This document shows positions 15,828-24,117 of a stretch of DNA of 45,736 nucleotides, piece after piece. A program made the position numbers and the translations under genes. The notes under the pieces were generated by a model that was given only the letters and a program-made list of their open reading frames with translations, was not told where the DNA came from and ran no database searches. This stretch comes from Lactobacillus johnsonii ATCC 33200 (GTDB lineage: Bacteria > Bacillota > Bacilli > Lactobacillales > Lactobacillaceae): contig NZ_GG670120.1 in assembly GCF_000159355.1 (NCBI RefSeq), positions 769,147-814,882 on the forward strand, read 5' to 3'. Numbering within the stretch: the first letter of the stretch is position 1; the number at the start of each line of letters is the position of its first letter.

Positions 15828-16994
15828 TTATTCTCCGTTTAACTTATCTTTTAAACGTTCGAAGAAATTCTTTTCTTGTGGGGAAATATTACCGCCACCA
15901 GCTTTAACGTAATCAACCAAAGCTTCCTTCTGCTTATCATTAATCTTCTTTGGAATAACTACTTTAACCGTTACTTCTTGGTCTCCATTGCCTGTACCAT
16001 TTATTTTTGGTACACCTTGACCACGTAATTTAAAGTTAGTATTAGGTTGAGTTCCTGCCGGAATAGTTAAATCAACTGGACCATGAACTGTATTTACACG
16101 AATTTTATCCCCTAAAGCTGCTTGAGCAAATGAAATTGGAGCTTCAGTATAGATAGTTGTACCATTTCTTCTAAATTCTTTGCTTGGTTTAACTCTAAAT
16201 ACAATGTACAAGTCACCGTAAGGACCACCATTTTTTCCAGCTTCGCCTTGACCACTTAAACGAATCTGTTGTCCATTATCAATACCAGCTGGAACAGTAA
16301 CTTGAAGAGTCTGCTTTTTGTCGACGGTGCCCTGACCATGGCAAGTTTGACATAGATGTTCAATAATTGTTCCGCGTCCTCCGCACTTGTCACAAGTAGT
16401 TTGTTGTTGAATAACACCAAGTGGTGTTTGACGAGTTACCGTCATTACTCCACTGCCATGACATTTATCACATGTAATTGGATGAGTACCTTTTTCAGCA
16501 CCAGAGCCGTCACAAGTAGGACAAACTTCACTTCTAGTATAGGTAATATCTGTCTTTTTACCCTTGATTGCATCCATAAAGTCAATCGTCATTGTATAAT
16601 CTAAATCTTGACCTTTTTGCGGTGCAGTTGGATCTACACGACTTCTGCCTCCGCCAAATGCTGAGCCAAAGATATCACCGAAAATATCGCCAAAATCACC
16701 AAAGCCTTGGGATGAGTATCCACCTTGGCCACCAAAACCGCCAAAACCTTGACCACCAAAGCCACCTTGACCATTTACGCCTGCTTGGCCAAATTGATCA
16801 TATTGAGCTCTTTTTTGTTTATCATGGAGAACCTCATATGCTTCGTTTACTTCTTTGTATTTTTCTTCAGCACCAGGTTCATGGTTTAAGTCTGGGTGAT
16901 ATTTTTTTGCTAGCTTACGATATGCCTTACTAATATCACTTTCACTAGCATTTTTATCAACACCCAGCACATCATAATAATCACGTTGTGCCAT
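15828..16994 (-). CDS. dnaJ: Chaperone DnaJ (Hsp40)
   Basis: 388 residues. It delivers unfolded substrates to DnaK and stimulates its ATPase. The J domain is at 1-70 with the HPD triad at 33-35, followed by a Gly/Phe-rich region with repeated GGFGGQGF. The zinc domain has four CxxCxGxG-type repeats ([32 protein letters not shown]), then the C-terminal peptide-binding domains. It is the last gene of hrcA-grpE-dnaK-dnaJ. A hairpin between dnaK and dnaJ may lower its expression relative to dnaK. Confidence 0.97.
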   Translation of the reverse strand: MAQRDYYDVLGVDKNASESDISKAYRKLAKKYHPDLNHEPGAEEKYKEVNEAYEVLHDKQKRAQYDQFGQAGVNGQGGFGGQGFGGFGGQGGYSSQGFGDFGDIFGDIFGSAFGGGRSRVDPTAPQKGQDLDYTMTIDFMDAIKGKKTDITYTRSEVCPTCDGSGAEKGTHPITCDKCHGSGVMTVTRQTPLGVIQQQTTCDKCGGRGTIIEHLCQTCHGQGTVDKKQTLQVTVPAGIDNGQQIRLSGQGEAGKNGGPYGDLYIVFRVKPSKEFRRNGTTIYTEAPISFAQAALGDKIRVNTVHGPVDLTIPAGTQPNTNFKLRGQGVPKINGTGNGDQEVTVKVVIPKKINDKQKEALVDYVKAGGGNISPQEKNFFERLKDKLNGE

Positions 16995-17012
16995 CTGAAA
17001 ACTCCTTTATTC

Positions 17013-17050
17013 ATAAAAGAAAAGAACTACAATCACGCAGTTCTTTTCTT
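17013..17050 (-). terminator. Intra-operon hairpin/terminator between dnaK and dnaJ
   Basis: Perfect 12-bp stem AAGAAAAGAACT (17050-17039)/AGTTCTTTTCTT (17028-17017) with a 10-base loop, followed by TTTTATG on the minus strand. It is likely a partial terminator that sets the dnaK:dnaJ ratio, or a processing/stability hairpin. Confidence 0.7.
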
Positions 17051-17073
17051 GTTTGATTTAATTATAAAACTTT

Positions 17074-18948
17074 TTACTTATCAGGGTCTACCTTATGAAA
17101 GTCTCCATCAACAGTTGAACCACCTTGACCGTTGTCTGAGCCATTATCATTGTTTGGTTGACCACCATTTTGTGGGCCTTGAGGGCCAGCTTGACCAGCT
17201 GCACCTTGAGCCCCACCATTTTGTTGGTAAAGCTTAACAGCTAAATCTTGAGCAGCCTTTGATAAAGCTTCTTTCTTTTCTTTCATTTCATCCAAGTTAT
17301 TGTCTTTTTGAGCCTTCTTCAAAGCATCTAAAGCATCTTGAACATTCTTAGTTTCAGTTTCAGGAACTTTACCCTTAGTTTCCTTTAAAGTCTTTTCAGT
17401 AGTAAAGATTAATTGATCTACTTCGTTACGTAAATCAACTTCTTCTTTACGCTTTTTATCTTCTTCAGCATGCTCTTCAGCATCCTTTTGCATCTTCTTG
17501 ATTTCTTCATCTGATAAACCAGAAGAACTCTTAATAGTAATCTTCTGTTCCTTACCAGTACCCATATCCTTAGCAGATACGTTTACAATACCGTTCTTAT
17601 CGATATCGAAAGTAACTTGAATTTGTGGAACACCACGTGGTGCTGGTGGAATATCAGTTAATTCAAAGCGTCCTAACGTCTTGTCATCAGCTGCCATTGG
17701 ACGTTCACCTTGTAAAACATGAACATCTACTGCTGGTTGGTTATCAGCTGCAGTTGAGAAGATTTGGCTCTTTGAAGTTGGAATAGTAGTGTTTCTGTCA
17801 ATTAATTTAGTGAAGACACCACCCATAGTTTCAATACCAAGTGACAATGGGGTAACATCAAGTAAAACAATGTCCTTAACATCACCTGAGATAACACCAC
17901 CTTGAATTGCTGCACCTAAAGCAACAGCTTCATCAGGGTTAATTGAGTGGTCAGGTTCTTTTCCAGCCCAATCCTTAACAGCCTTTTGAACTGCAGGAAT
18001 ACGAGTTGAACCACCGTTTAAAATAACTTTATCAATATCATTTACAGTCAAACCTGCATCACTTAAAGCATTATCAAATGCTACCTTAGTCTTTTGAACT
18101 AAATCATCAGTTAATTCATCAAACTTAGCACGAGTTAAATCAGCTTCAAGGTGAAGTGGACCAGCTTCTCCAGCAGAAATAAATGGAAGTGAAATGTGAG
18201 TTGAAGAAACACCAGATAAGTCTTTCTTAGCTTTTTCTGCAGCATCCTTTAAACGTTGTAATGCCATCTTATCGTTAGATAAGTCAACACCATTTTCTTC
18301 CTTAAAGTTTTGGATTAACCAATCCATAATTCTTTGGTCAAAGTCGTCACCACCAAGGTGAGTATCACCATTAGTTGACAATACTTGGAAGACTCCATCA
18401 CCTAATTGCAAGATAGAAACATCGAAAGTACCACCACCAAGGTCGTATACTAATACTTTTTCATCATTTTCATCTTTATCAAGACCATATGCTAAAGCTG
18501 AAGCAGTTGGTTCATTGATAATTCTTTGAACATTTAAGCCAGCAATTTTACCAGCATCTTTAGTAGCTTGACGTTGTGCGTCATTGAAATAAGCAGGAAC
18601 AGTAATAACTGCGTCAGTTACCTTTTCACCCAAATAATCTTCAGAGAACTTCTTAATGTATTGCAAAATGAAAGCTGAAATTTCTTGTGGAGTGTATTCC
18701 TTATCGCCAACTTTAACTTTGTAGCCTTCTTCACCCATATGACTCTTGATTGAAACAATAGTGTTAGGGTTAGTGATTGCTTGACGCTTAGCTACTTCTC
18801 CAACTTGAATTTCACCATTTTTAAAAGCAACTACAGAAGGAGTTGTACGGTTACCTTCTGGGTTAGTAATAATTTTAGGTTCTTTACCTTCAAGTACGGC
18901 AACAGCAGAGTTAGTCGTACCTAAGTCAATACCAATAACTTTTGACAT
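17074..18948 (-). CDS. dnaK: Chaperone DnaK (Hsp70)
   Basis: 624 residues. It is an ATP-dependent chaperone that folds and protects proteins with DnaJ and GrpE. The ATPase domain starts with [17 protein letters not shown] and includes [10 protein letters not shown] and [11 protein letters not shown]. The substrate-binding domain (about 385-500) and helical lid follow, then a low-complexity Gly/Gln/Asn/Pro-rich tail ending in HKVDPDK. The length is normal for Gram-positive DnaK, which lacks the insert of E. coli subdomain IB. It lies 17 bases after grpE. Confidence 0.98.
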   Translation of the reverse strand: MSKVIGIDLGTTNSAVAVLEGKEPKIITNPEGNRTTPSVVAFKNGEIQVGEVAKRQAITNPNTIVSIKSHMGEEGYKVKVGDKEYTPQEISAFILQYIKKFSEDYLGEKVTDAVITVPAYFNDAQRQATKDAGKIAGLNVQRIINEPTASALAYGLDKDENDEKVLVYDLGGGTFDVSILQLGDGVFQVLSTNGDTHLGGDDFDQRIMDWLIQNFKEENGVDLSNDKMALQRLKDAAEKAKKDLSGVSSTHISLPFISAGEAGPLHLEADLTRAKFDELTDDLVQKTKVAFDNALSDAGLTVNDIDKVILNGGSTRIPAVQKAVKDWAGKEPDHSINPDEAVALGAAIQGGVISGDVKDIVLLDVTPLSLGIETMGGVFTKLIDRNTTIPTSKSQIFSTAADNQPAVDVHVLQGERPMAADDKTLGRFELTDIPPAPRGVPQIQVTFDIDKNGIVNVSAKDMGTGKEQKITIKSSSGLSDEEIKKMQKDAEEHAEEDKKRKEEVDLRNEVDQLIFTTEKTLKETKGKVPETETKNVQDALDALKKAQKDNNLDEMKEKKEALSKAAQDLAVKLYQQNGGAQGAAGQAGPQGPQNGGQPNNDNGSDNGQGGSTVDGDFHKVDPDK

Positions 18949-18965
18949 ATATGGAACTTCCTTTC

Positions 18966-19544
18966 TTATTGAGCCACTACAACCATTGCTGGTCTTAATG
19001 TTCTATCTTTATATTGATATCCTTTTTGTAAAACTTTAACTACGCGATCTTTTTGTTCATCATTTTCTGCTGCTACAGTTTGAACAGCTTGATGAAGAGA
19101 AGGATTAAAAGTTTCGCCCTCGGCTTTAATTTCAGTAATTCCTTGATCTTTCATTGATTTAACTAATGAATCAAGAGTCATCTGAACGCCCTTTTGGAGT
19201 TGCTTAGCAGCTTTATCATCGGCTTTAACAGCTAATGCTCGCTCCAAGTTATCCATTGCTGGCAAAACTTCTTTAGCTAAGTTTTGAGACTCATATTTTA
19301 TTAACTGAGCACGTTCTTTTGCATAGCGTGCTTGCATATTTTGAATCTCAGCTTCACTACGTAAGTATTTATCTTCAAGATCCTTATTTTTAGCAGTTAA
19401 TTCAGCAATTTCTTTTTCATAATTCTCTACTGGATTTTCCTTAACTTCCTCTTTCGGAGCTGCTTTTGGATCTTTTTTTGGTGCCTTATCTGGGGTCACC
19501 TCATCCTTTAAATCTTTTTCATGCGGAAACTCTTCTTTACTCAC
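18966..19544 (-). CDS. grpE: Nucleotide exchange factor GrpE
   Basis: 192 residues. It releases ADP from DnaK. A charged N-terminus (1-40) and a long coiled-coil (about 40-95) are followed by the C-terminal beta-wing domain with [13 protein letters not shown] and [12 protein letters not shown], ending in RPAMVVVAQ, all family hallmarks. It lies 11 bases after hrcA and just before dnaK. Confidence 0.97.
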   Translation of the reverse strand: MSKEEFPHEKDLKDEVTPDKAPKKDPKAAPKEEVKENPVENYEKEIAELTAKNKDLEDKYLRSEAEIQNMQARYAKERAQLIKYESQNLAKEVLPAMDNLERALAVKADDKAAKQLQKGVQMTLDSLVKSMKDQGITEIKAEGETFNPSLHQAVQTVAAENDEQKDRVVKVLQKGYQYKDRTLRPAMVVVAQ

Positions 19545-19555
19545 AGCTAACCTCC

Positions 19556-20614
19556 TTACTTAAATCTACCATAATAATCTAACAATTTCTTTGCTAGTTC
19601 ATTCCTAAAATACTCGAGTAATCCGATCATCTGCGAGTATGGCATGTTTGTTGGCCCTAGTAGTGCAATTGTTCCTTTACCATATTTACCAACACTATAT
19701 TGTGCAGTTAACAAACTATAATTTTCAAGTAAATCAGATGGTAATTCTGAACCTAATTTAACCTGAACTTTAGAACTAGAATCATTTTTCAGTTCATCTT
19801 CAGGATTAAAACCAATTAAACTTGAAAGTGCATCATTTTGATCAATTAACTTATAAAGTGATTTTATCTTGGTTAAATCATCATTTTCATAATTACTCAA
19901 AAGATTAATTTGACCATCAACATACATTTGCTCACTAGCCGCATCTTTAATGACATCTTGTAAGAGATCTAATATTTCCGGTGCAGATCCTCGAGCAATA
20001 AGATGAGCAGCAATTCGCTTGAGTAATACTTCATTAATTGAACTAAGTGATTTTCCAACTAATTGATCATTAATCAATCGAACAGCTTTTTCGATTTCTT
20101 CCCCGTTAGTGTGGTGAGGCAAAGTATAAATTTGATTCTTTACATTACCATCATCAGTTACTAAAATGGCCATTACTTGATGACTAGATAGAGGAACAAT
20201 TCTAAAACCTGTAACTTTTACAGAATGGGTTTCAGGTCCTGCTGCAAAAGCTGTATAGTTAGTCAAATCAGATAAAATCTTTGCAGCTTCCTGCACAATT
20301 TCATTAACTTGTTGAAAGGGTTGGTCTAACTGGTAAACAATTCGATTATAGACAGATGCTGGTATTTTTACTGGATTAATTAAATGATCCAAGTAGTATC
20401 GATAGCCAGCAGTAGAAGGAATTCGTCCACTTGAAGAGTGTGTCTTTTCAAGTAGCCCTTTTTCTTCCAAAACCGCCATTTCATTTCGAATCGTTGCACT
20501 TGAGACCTTGACAGGCAGTTGATTCATCACGGTCTTGGAACCTACTGGCTCATGTGTCTGAGTAAAGTCCATAATAATAGTCTTTAAAATAAGTTCTTGC
20601 CGTTCAGTCAACAT
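19556..20614 (-). CDS. hrcA: Heat-inducible transcription repressor HrcA
   Basis: 352 residues, normal length. It binds CIRCE operators and represses class I heat-shock genes, with GroEL as the folding sensor. An N-terminal winged helix ([17 protein letters not shown], then [20 protein letters not shown] and [20 protein letters not shown]) is followed by a GAF-like domain ending in LLDYYGRFK. It is the first gene of the operon. Two CIRCE-like elements bracket its promoter, so it represses itself and the chaperones behind it. The ATG at 20614 lies 16 bases after the first CIRCE. Confidence 0.97.
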   Translation of the reverse strand: MLTERQELILKTIIMDFTQTHEPVGSKTVMNQLPVKVSSATIRNEMAVLEEKGLLEKTHSSSGRIPSTAGYRYYLDHLINPVKIPASVYNRIVYQLDQPFQQVNEIVQEAAKILSDLTNYTAFAAGPETHSVKVTGFRIVPLSSHQVMAILVTDDGNVKNQIYTLPHHTNGEEIEKAVRLINDQLVGKSLSSINEVLLKRIAAHLIARGSAPEILDLLQDVIKDAASEQMYVDGQINLLSNYENDDLTKIKSLYKLIDQNDALSSLIGFNPEDELKNDSSSKVQVKLGSELPSDLLENYSLLTAQYSVGKYGKGTIALLGPTNMPYSQMIGLLEYFRNELAKKLLDYYGRFK

Positions 20615-20630
20615 TTTCTCGCCCCCATCA

Positions 20631-20657
20631 TTAGCACTCTTCTTTCTTCTGTGCTAA
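20631..20657. promoter_or_regulatory. CIRCE operator, promoter-distal copy in the hrcA leader
   Basis: TTAGCACTC-N9-CTGTGCTAA; the left arm is perfect and the right arm differs at two positions from the CIRCE consensus GAGTGCTAA. It lies between the -10 and the hrcA ATG. Confidence 0.88.
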
Positions 20658-20665
20658 CAATTTAT

Positions 20666-20693
20666 ATAATACCATATATTAGCAATTGTGCAA
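20666..20693 (-). promoter_or_regulatory. Heat-shock operon promoter
   Basis: Minus-strand -35 TTGCAC (20693-20688) and -10 TATTAT (20671-20666), spacer 16, enclosed between the two CIRCE-like elements, the second of which covers the -35. Confidence 0.7.
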
Positions 20694-20705
20694 GTAGAGT
20701 GCTAA
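20679..20705. promoter_or_regulatory. CIRCE-like operator overlapping the -35
   Basis: TTAGCAATT-N9-GAGTGCTAA; the right arm is perfect and the left arm differs at two positions from TTAGCACTC. It overlaps the -35 box, so binding would block polymerase directly. Confidence 0.82.
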
Positions 20706-20722
20706 AACAATTTGATTTTTAA

Positions 20723-20749
20723 CAAAAAAGCAAGTACTAAGTACTTGCT
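20723..20749 (-). terminator. Terminator of the ABC-F/GyrI-like unit
   Basis: Minus-strand perfect 9-bp stem AGCAAGTAC/GTACTTGCT (arms 20749-20741 and 20737-20729) with a 3-base loop, followed by TTTTTTG. Confidence 0.88.
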
Positions 20750-20754
20750 CAAAT

Positions 20755-21381
20755 TTATTTAATTGGTAGTCTGATTACAGTTTTTACACGATCTACTCTA
20801 GTTCTTCGAGGATCACTTAAATATATTTCATGATGATAGCGTGGATTTTTTATATCAATTTGATAATTTTCTGACTTAACAAATTTATGCATATTTTCAA
20901 TTGTCATCGGTTCATCATCATAACTACCAATATGCATTTGCTGGACACATAGTCCTTCGTTATATTTGAAAAATTTTACTTTCGAGAAATCTTTTTTCTT
21001 CTTTTCACTAGTGGTTTTAACTGCCCAATCCAACTATTTAGGAGTAACAAAGTCGGGTAAACGAATCATTGAAATCCAAGAAAAGTTTTCTTTATGAGAG
21101 TAGTCGATTTTGGAATCACATTTCATCCACCAGAGACCTTCAAGAGGTGGAACAACAAAATCAAAATAACCTGGGATTTTGTGTTCTCCCTTTTTACTCA
21201 TTTTAATTGTATAAGCGACACTATACGGCATTTCTAGAGCATTTTTATATGTTCCATCTTCTTATTTGGATCCCCACTTCCTGAAACTGCTAGATAATTC
21301 ATTTCAGGAACAGTTATTAATTCAGGTTTCTTTTTTTGGGAAATATAAATCTTTATATTCTTTTTTATAATCAAATACCAA
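20755..21381 (-). pseudogene. GyrI-like (TipAS/COG4832-type) small-molecule-binding protein, broken by two frameshifts and a stop
   Basis: Starting at TTG 21381 with AAAGGAG just upstream, the frame reads VFDYKKEYKDLYFPKKK. It then shifts by +1 in a run of seven A (plus-strand T-run 21331-21337) and hits TGA at 21324-21322. In the shifted frame the family sequence continues (PELITVPEMNYLAVSGSGDP). A one-base loss near 21262 restores the first frame (EDGTYKNALEMPYSVAYTI). An in-frame TAG at 21036-21034 then interrupts RLPDFVTPK and LDWAVKTTS. The rest, to 20755, holds the GyrI-like domain marks MHIGSYDDEP and YHHEIYLSDPRR. About 209 positions in all. It was translated right behind the ABC-F gene, whose stop is only 15 bases upstream, suggesting a former two-gene drug-response unit. 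Confidence 0.88.
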
Positions 21382-21396
21382 TTTTTTCTCCTTTAA

Positions 21397-22908
21397 TTAT
21401 TTCGCTTTTACATCTCCTAATTTTATTCGTTTATCTGCAATCTGACTAATAAAATACTTATCATGTTCAATTAAGAGCATGGCTGGTTGTTCTTTTCTTA
21501 ACATGCTAATTAACTGATCCTGGTTAAACACGTCTAAATAATTAGCTGGCTCATCCCATAAATATATATCTGCTTCTTCCACCAATGATTTGGCAATCGC
21601 CACTCTTTTTTGCTGTCCCATACTCATTTCTTCAATTTTTGTGGCAAAGCTTTCTCTCGGAAAACCCATTTTTCTAAGAATATTTAATAGATTTTCATAA
21701 GATATTTTTTCTTTTTCTGCAAACTGAGATAAAGTACCAGAATATTCAATAAAATTTTGTGGTAAATATGATATCTTTAAGCCTTTAACAATATCAAATT
21801 TTCCTTGAGAAATCACATTTTTATCTGGTTTTAAAATATTTTTCAAAAATGTAGACTTTCCAGATCCATTTTTTCCTTCTAGCGCTACAATCACATGATT
21901 TTTAATAGTTAAATTTAAATCTTCAAACAATTTCTTATTTTGGACTGTAAGATCTAAATGCTGCGCTTCTAATAGAGTTCCATGATAGTTGGGGTGAAAG
22001 TTCATTTCTAATTCAGGAATAGACTCAATATTTGTCATTAAGCCTTTTTTATCTTGAATACTCTTATCCATTCTTCTTTCAAGATTCTTCGATTTTTTCA
22101 TTATTTTAGCCGCTTTATGCCCAAAGAATCCCTTATTAATATCTGCATGCATTTCATTTTTATGAGCGCTTGCTTTTTTATTGTTTTCTGATTGAAGAGA
22201 ATATCCTTTTACTCGCTTTCTACTTTCGTTCAAACTTCTAATTTGACCTCGAAGTTTTTCATTCTTATCTTGATTAAACTTATCTCGCTTTGCCTTTGTA
22301 TCTTCATAACTGGCAAAATTTCCTTGATACAAATGAATTTCGGTATTTTCAATTGCTAAGATATGATTTGTTACTTGATTTAAGAAAGCACGATCGTGAC
22401 TCACCACAATGTAGCCATTAGAATGTTGTTGTAAATAAGCTATAACCTGCATTCTGGAATCTTCATCTAAATGATTAGTTGGCTCATCGATTAAAGGAAA
22501 ACCATTTTTATTAATAAAAGATAGTGCTAACAAAATTTTAGTCTGTTCTCCGCCACTTAAAGAATCAAAAGGCTGCCAAATAAGTTCAGGATCAACTTTC
22601 ATTAAATTTAATTCACGTTCAAGCTCCCACTGTTCAAATGAAATTTGTTCTTGCAGCGCATATAAAGTTAATTGTTTTTTATCATTAACAGTAAGCGGAA
22701 AATAGTTAAAATCAAGTTTAGCTTGTATCTTTCCTGTTCCCCTTAAATTACCTCGTAAAAGATTTAAGAAGGTTGTCTTTCCCCTTCCGTTTCTTCCTAC
22801 TAAACCTAATTTCCAACTACTATCCAAGTCTAAATTTAAATTATTAAATATATTATCTGAGCTATCTGGATATCCAAAAGAAAGATTTGAAATATTAATA
22901 TTACTCAT
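21397..22908 (-). CDS. ABC-F ribosomal protection protein, Lsa-like
   Basis: 503 residues from ATG 22908, preferred because GTGAG lies 9 bases upstream and the protein then starts MSNINISNLSFGYPD, as Lsa proteins do. The in-frame ATG at 22917 has no room for an RBS. Two ABC domains without membrane spans: Walker A GRNGRGKTT, signature LSGGEQTK, Walker B LIDEPTNHLD, then a basic linker with KAAKIMKKSKNLERRM, then Walker A GKNGSGKST, signature MSMGQQKR and WDEPANYLDVFNQDQL. This matches Lsa(A)-type ABC-F proteins, which bind the ribosomal E site and displace lincosamides, streptogramins A and pleuromutilins. The drug range is inferred. Expression appears controlled by a leader terminator directly upstream. 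The GyrI-like pseudogene follows. Confidence 0.9.
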   Translation of the reverse strand: MSNINISNLSFGYPDSSDNIFNNLNLDLDSSWKLGLVGRNGRGKTTFLNLLRGNLRGTGKIQAKLDFNYFPLTVNDKKQLTLYALQEQISFEQWELERELNLMKVDPELIWQPFDSLSGGEQTKILLALSFINKNGFPLIDEPTNHLDEDSRMQVIAYLQQHSNGYIVVSHDRAFLNQVTNHILAIENTEIHLYQGNFASYEDTKAKRDKFNQDKNEKLRGQIRSLNESRKRVKGYSLQSENNKKASAHKNEMHADINKGFFGHKAAKIMKKSKNLERRMDKSIQDKKGLMTNIESIPELEMNFHPNYHGTLLEAQHLDLTVQNKKLFEDLNLTIKNHVIVALEGKNGSGKSTFLKNILKPDKNVISQGKFDIVKGLKISYLPQNFIEYSGTLSQFAEKEKISYENLLNILRKMGFPRESFATKIEEMSMGQQKRVAIAKSLVEEADIYLWDEPANYLDVFNQDQLISMLRKEQPAMLLIEHDKYFISQIADKRIKLGDVKAK

Positions 22909-22923
22909 ATTAATCATCTCACG

Positions 22924-22957
22924 AAAAAAGCCTACACTTTTGACAAGTGTAGACTTT
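22924..22957 (-). terminator. Attenuator terminator in the ABC-F leader
   Basis: Minus-strand hairpin with arms 22957-22945 and 22939-22927, about 13 bp with one G·U, 5-base loop, followed by TTTTTT. It ends 7 bases before the in-frame ATG at 22917. Because it lies downstream of the promoter and before the gene, it acts on the gene's own transcript. Confidence 0.85.
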
Positions 22958-23013
22958 CTCCTAGTTAAGCAAAAAAAGAAGATCCCCGTCTACGTTCCAT
23001 CTTGTCAAAAGTG
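22935..23013 (-). promoter_or_regulatory. Antiterminator candidate of the ABC-F leader
   Basis: CACTTTTGACAAG (minus strand 23013-23001) is a perfect 13-base complement of CTTGTCAAAAGTG (22947-22935), which forms the loop and 3' arm of the terminator. A further 6-bp pairing GTAGAC (22993-22988)/GTCTAC (22954-22949) extends the alternative stem. The two folds exclude each other, the layout of a transcription attenuator. Confidence 0.7.
22965..23000 (-). CDS. Possible 11-residue leader peptide MERRRGSSFFA
   Basis: ATG at 23000 opens a 12-codon frame to TAA at 22967-22965, inside the loop of the antiterminator. It contains Arg-Arg-Arg, which fits the +x+ type macrolide-arrest motif known from erm leaders. 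It has no good RBS of its own: the AAGGA lies about 17 bases upstream. Translation could follow from the shorter ORF ending 4 bases before it. Regulatory role inferred. Confidence 0.3.
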   Translation of the reverse strand: MERRRGSSFFA

Positions 23014-23016
23014 CAC
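23005..23016 (-). CDS. Possible three-codon leader ORF (MHF)
   Basis: GTG-CAC-TTT-TGA at 23016-23005 has AAGGA five bases upstream, the best-placed RBS in the leader. It overlaps the 5' arm of the antiterminator, so a ribosome on it would change the fold. Very short, so it could be chance. Confidence 0.3.
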   Translation of the reverse strand: MHF

Positions 23017-23041
23017 AGTTGTCCTTATAAAAGAAAAATAA

Positions 23042-23071
23042 TTATTAAAATTCAACTATGCTATTTTGCAA
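23042..23071 (-). promoter_or_regulatory. Promoter of the ABC-F gene
   Basis: Minus-strand -35 TTGCAA (23071-23066) with a TTAATA/TAATAA -10 around 23048-23042 at 17-18 bases. This predicts a leader of about 115 bases ahead of the terminator. The rest of 23072-23166 is A/T-rich and shows nothing else I can name. Confidence 0.5.
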
Positions 23072-23166
23072 GATTAAAAACGCAATGGAGTAACCTTCTT
23101 TCAAATATTAAATTTCAATTGATAAAAATATTCTATCACATAGATTATATAAAAGTAAGCCTAATA

Positions 23167-24105
23167 TTAGTTTTCTAACTCATAAAAATATTGTTTAATA
23201 TCACGCTTATCCTGATCTAATTGATGTGAAAGTTCTTCTATACCAGAAAACTTTTTATTTTTACGAATAAATTTATACCAGGCTAAAGTTAGCGGCTCAC
23301 CATAGGCTTCTTCATCAAAATTAAAAATATTAGTTTCAATTGTCAAACCATGATTTGTTTTGAAAGTTTCATTATAGCCAACGCTAGTCATAGCATCATG
23401 CCATTTTCCATTTATCTTTGCTCTAGTTGCATAAACTCCCTCAGCTGGTAAAACTTTAGAGCCAGAGATTTCAATATTAGCAGTTGGAAAGCCAATTTTA
23501 TGTCCACGTCTGAAGCCGTGAACAATAACACCAGAAGTTTCATAAGGCTGGCCAAGTAACTCAACTGCTAGTTCTACATTTCCATGCTGAATAGCTTTTC
23601 TAATATAAGTAGATCCCACTTTTATTTTATCTATTGCTTGTTTTGGCTCCACTACAATTTTAAATCTATCTTTAGCAAATTGAGGTAGATTTTCTACATT
23701 AGCAATATCTTTGGAGCCATAAGTATAATCAAAACCAACTACTACAGTATCAGCTTTAAGTTTCATTACCACCTGATCAACAAAATCTTGAGGTGAAAGC
23801 TGGCTAAATTCTTTAGTAAATTTAATAATCACTAAGTAATCTACTCCTAGCTTCTCCATTTTACGCTCTTTTTCTTGCTCAGTTTCTAAATAGACAAATT
23901 TATGATCGTTTTTATAAATTTCTTTAGGATGTTTATCAAAAGTCATTACCATTAATGGTAAGTTCTTTTGTTTCGCTATTAGCTTAGCATCTTTAATGAG
24001 TTTTTGATGTCCAATATGCACCCCATCAAAAAAACCTAGCGTTAAGATTACCTTTTTAGTCGTGATAGGTGCAGAAATAGGATAATCTAAGGTTATTACT
24101 TTCAT
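23167..24105 (-). CDS. ribF: Bifunctional riboflavin kinase/FAD synthetase
   Basis: 312 residues. It makes FMN from riboflavin and FAD from FMN. The N-terminal nucleotidyltransferase domain has GFFDGVHIGHQKLI (24-37), and the ISSTYIRKAI-like site appears as VGSTYIRKAIQHG. The C-terminal flavokinase domain has GHKIGFPTANIE and a late LSHQLDQDKRDIKQYF. It follows truB by 12 bases, the usual truB-ribF pair. No terminator is clear right after it. Confidence 0.96.
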   Translation of the reverse strand: MKVITLDYPISAPITTKKVILTLGFFDGVHIGHQKLIKDAKLIAKQKNLPLMVMTFDKHPKEIYKNDHKFVYLETEQEKERKMEKLGVDYLVIIKFTKEFSQLSPQDFVDQVVMKLKADTVVVGFDYTYGSKDIANVENLPQFAKDRFKIVVEPKQAIDKIKVGSTYIRKAIQHGNVELAVELLGQPYETSGVIVHGFRRGHKIGFPTANIEISGSKVLPAEGVYATRAKINGKWHDAMTSVGYNETFKTNHGLTIETNIFNFDEEAYGEPLTLAWYKFIRKNKKFSGIEELSHQLDQDKRDIKQYFYELEN

Positions 24106-24117
24106 TTTTTACTCTCA

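Noticed and set aside
16592-16933. Repeats in the dnaJ Gly/Phe region and the dnaK tail as a CRISPR or tandem array
   Set aside because: They are codon-level repeats of low-complexity protein regions, without regular spacers.
22918-23100. T-box or metabolite riboswitch before the ABC-F gene
   Set aside because: No T-box sequence or specifier arrangement and no recognised aptamer; the simple two-fold attenuator explains the repeats.
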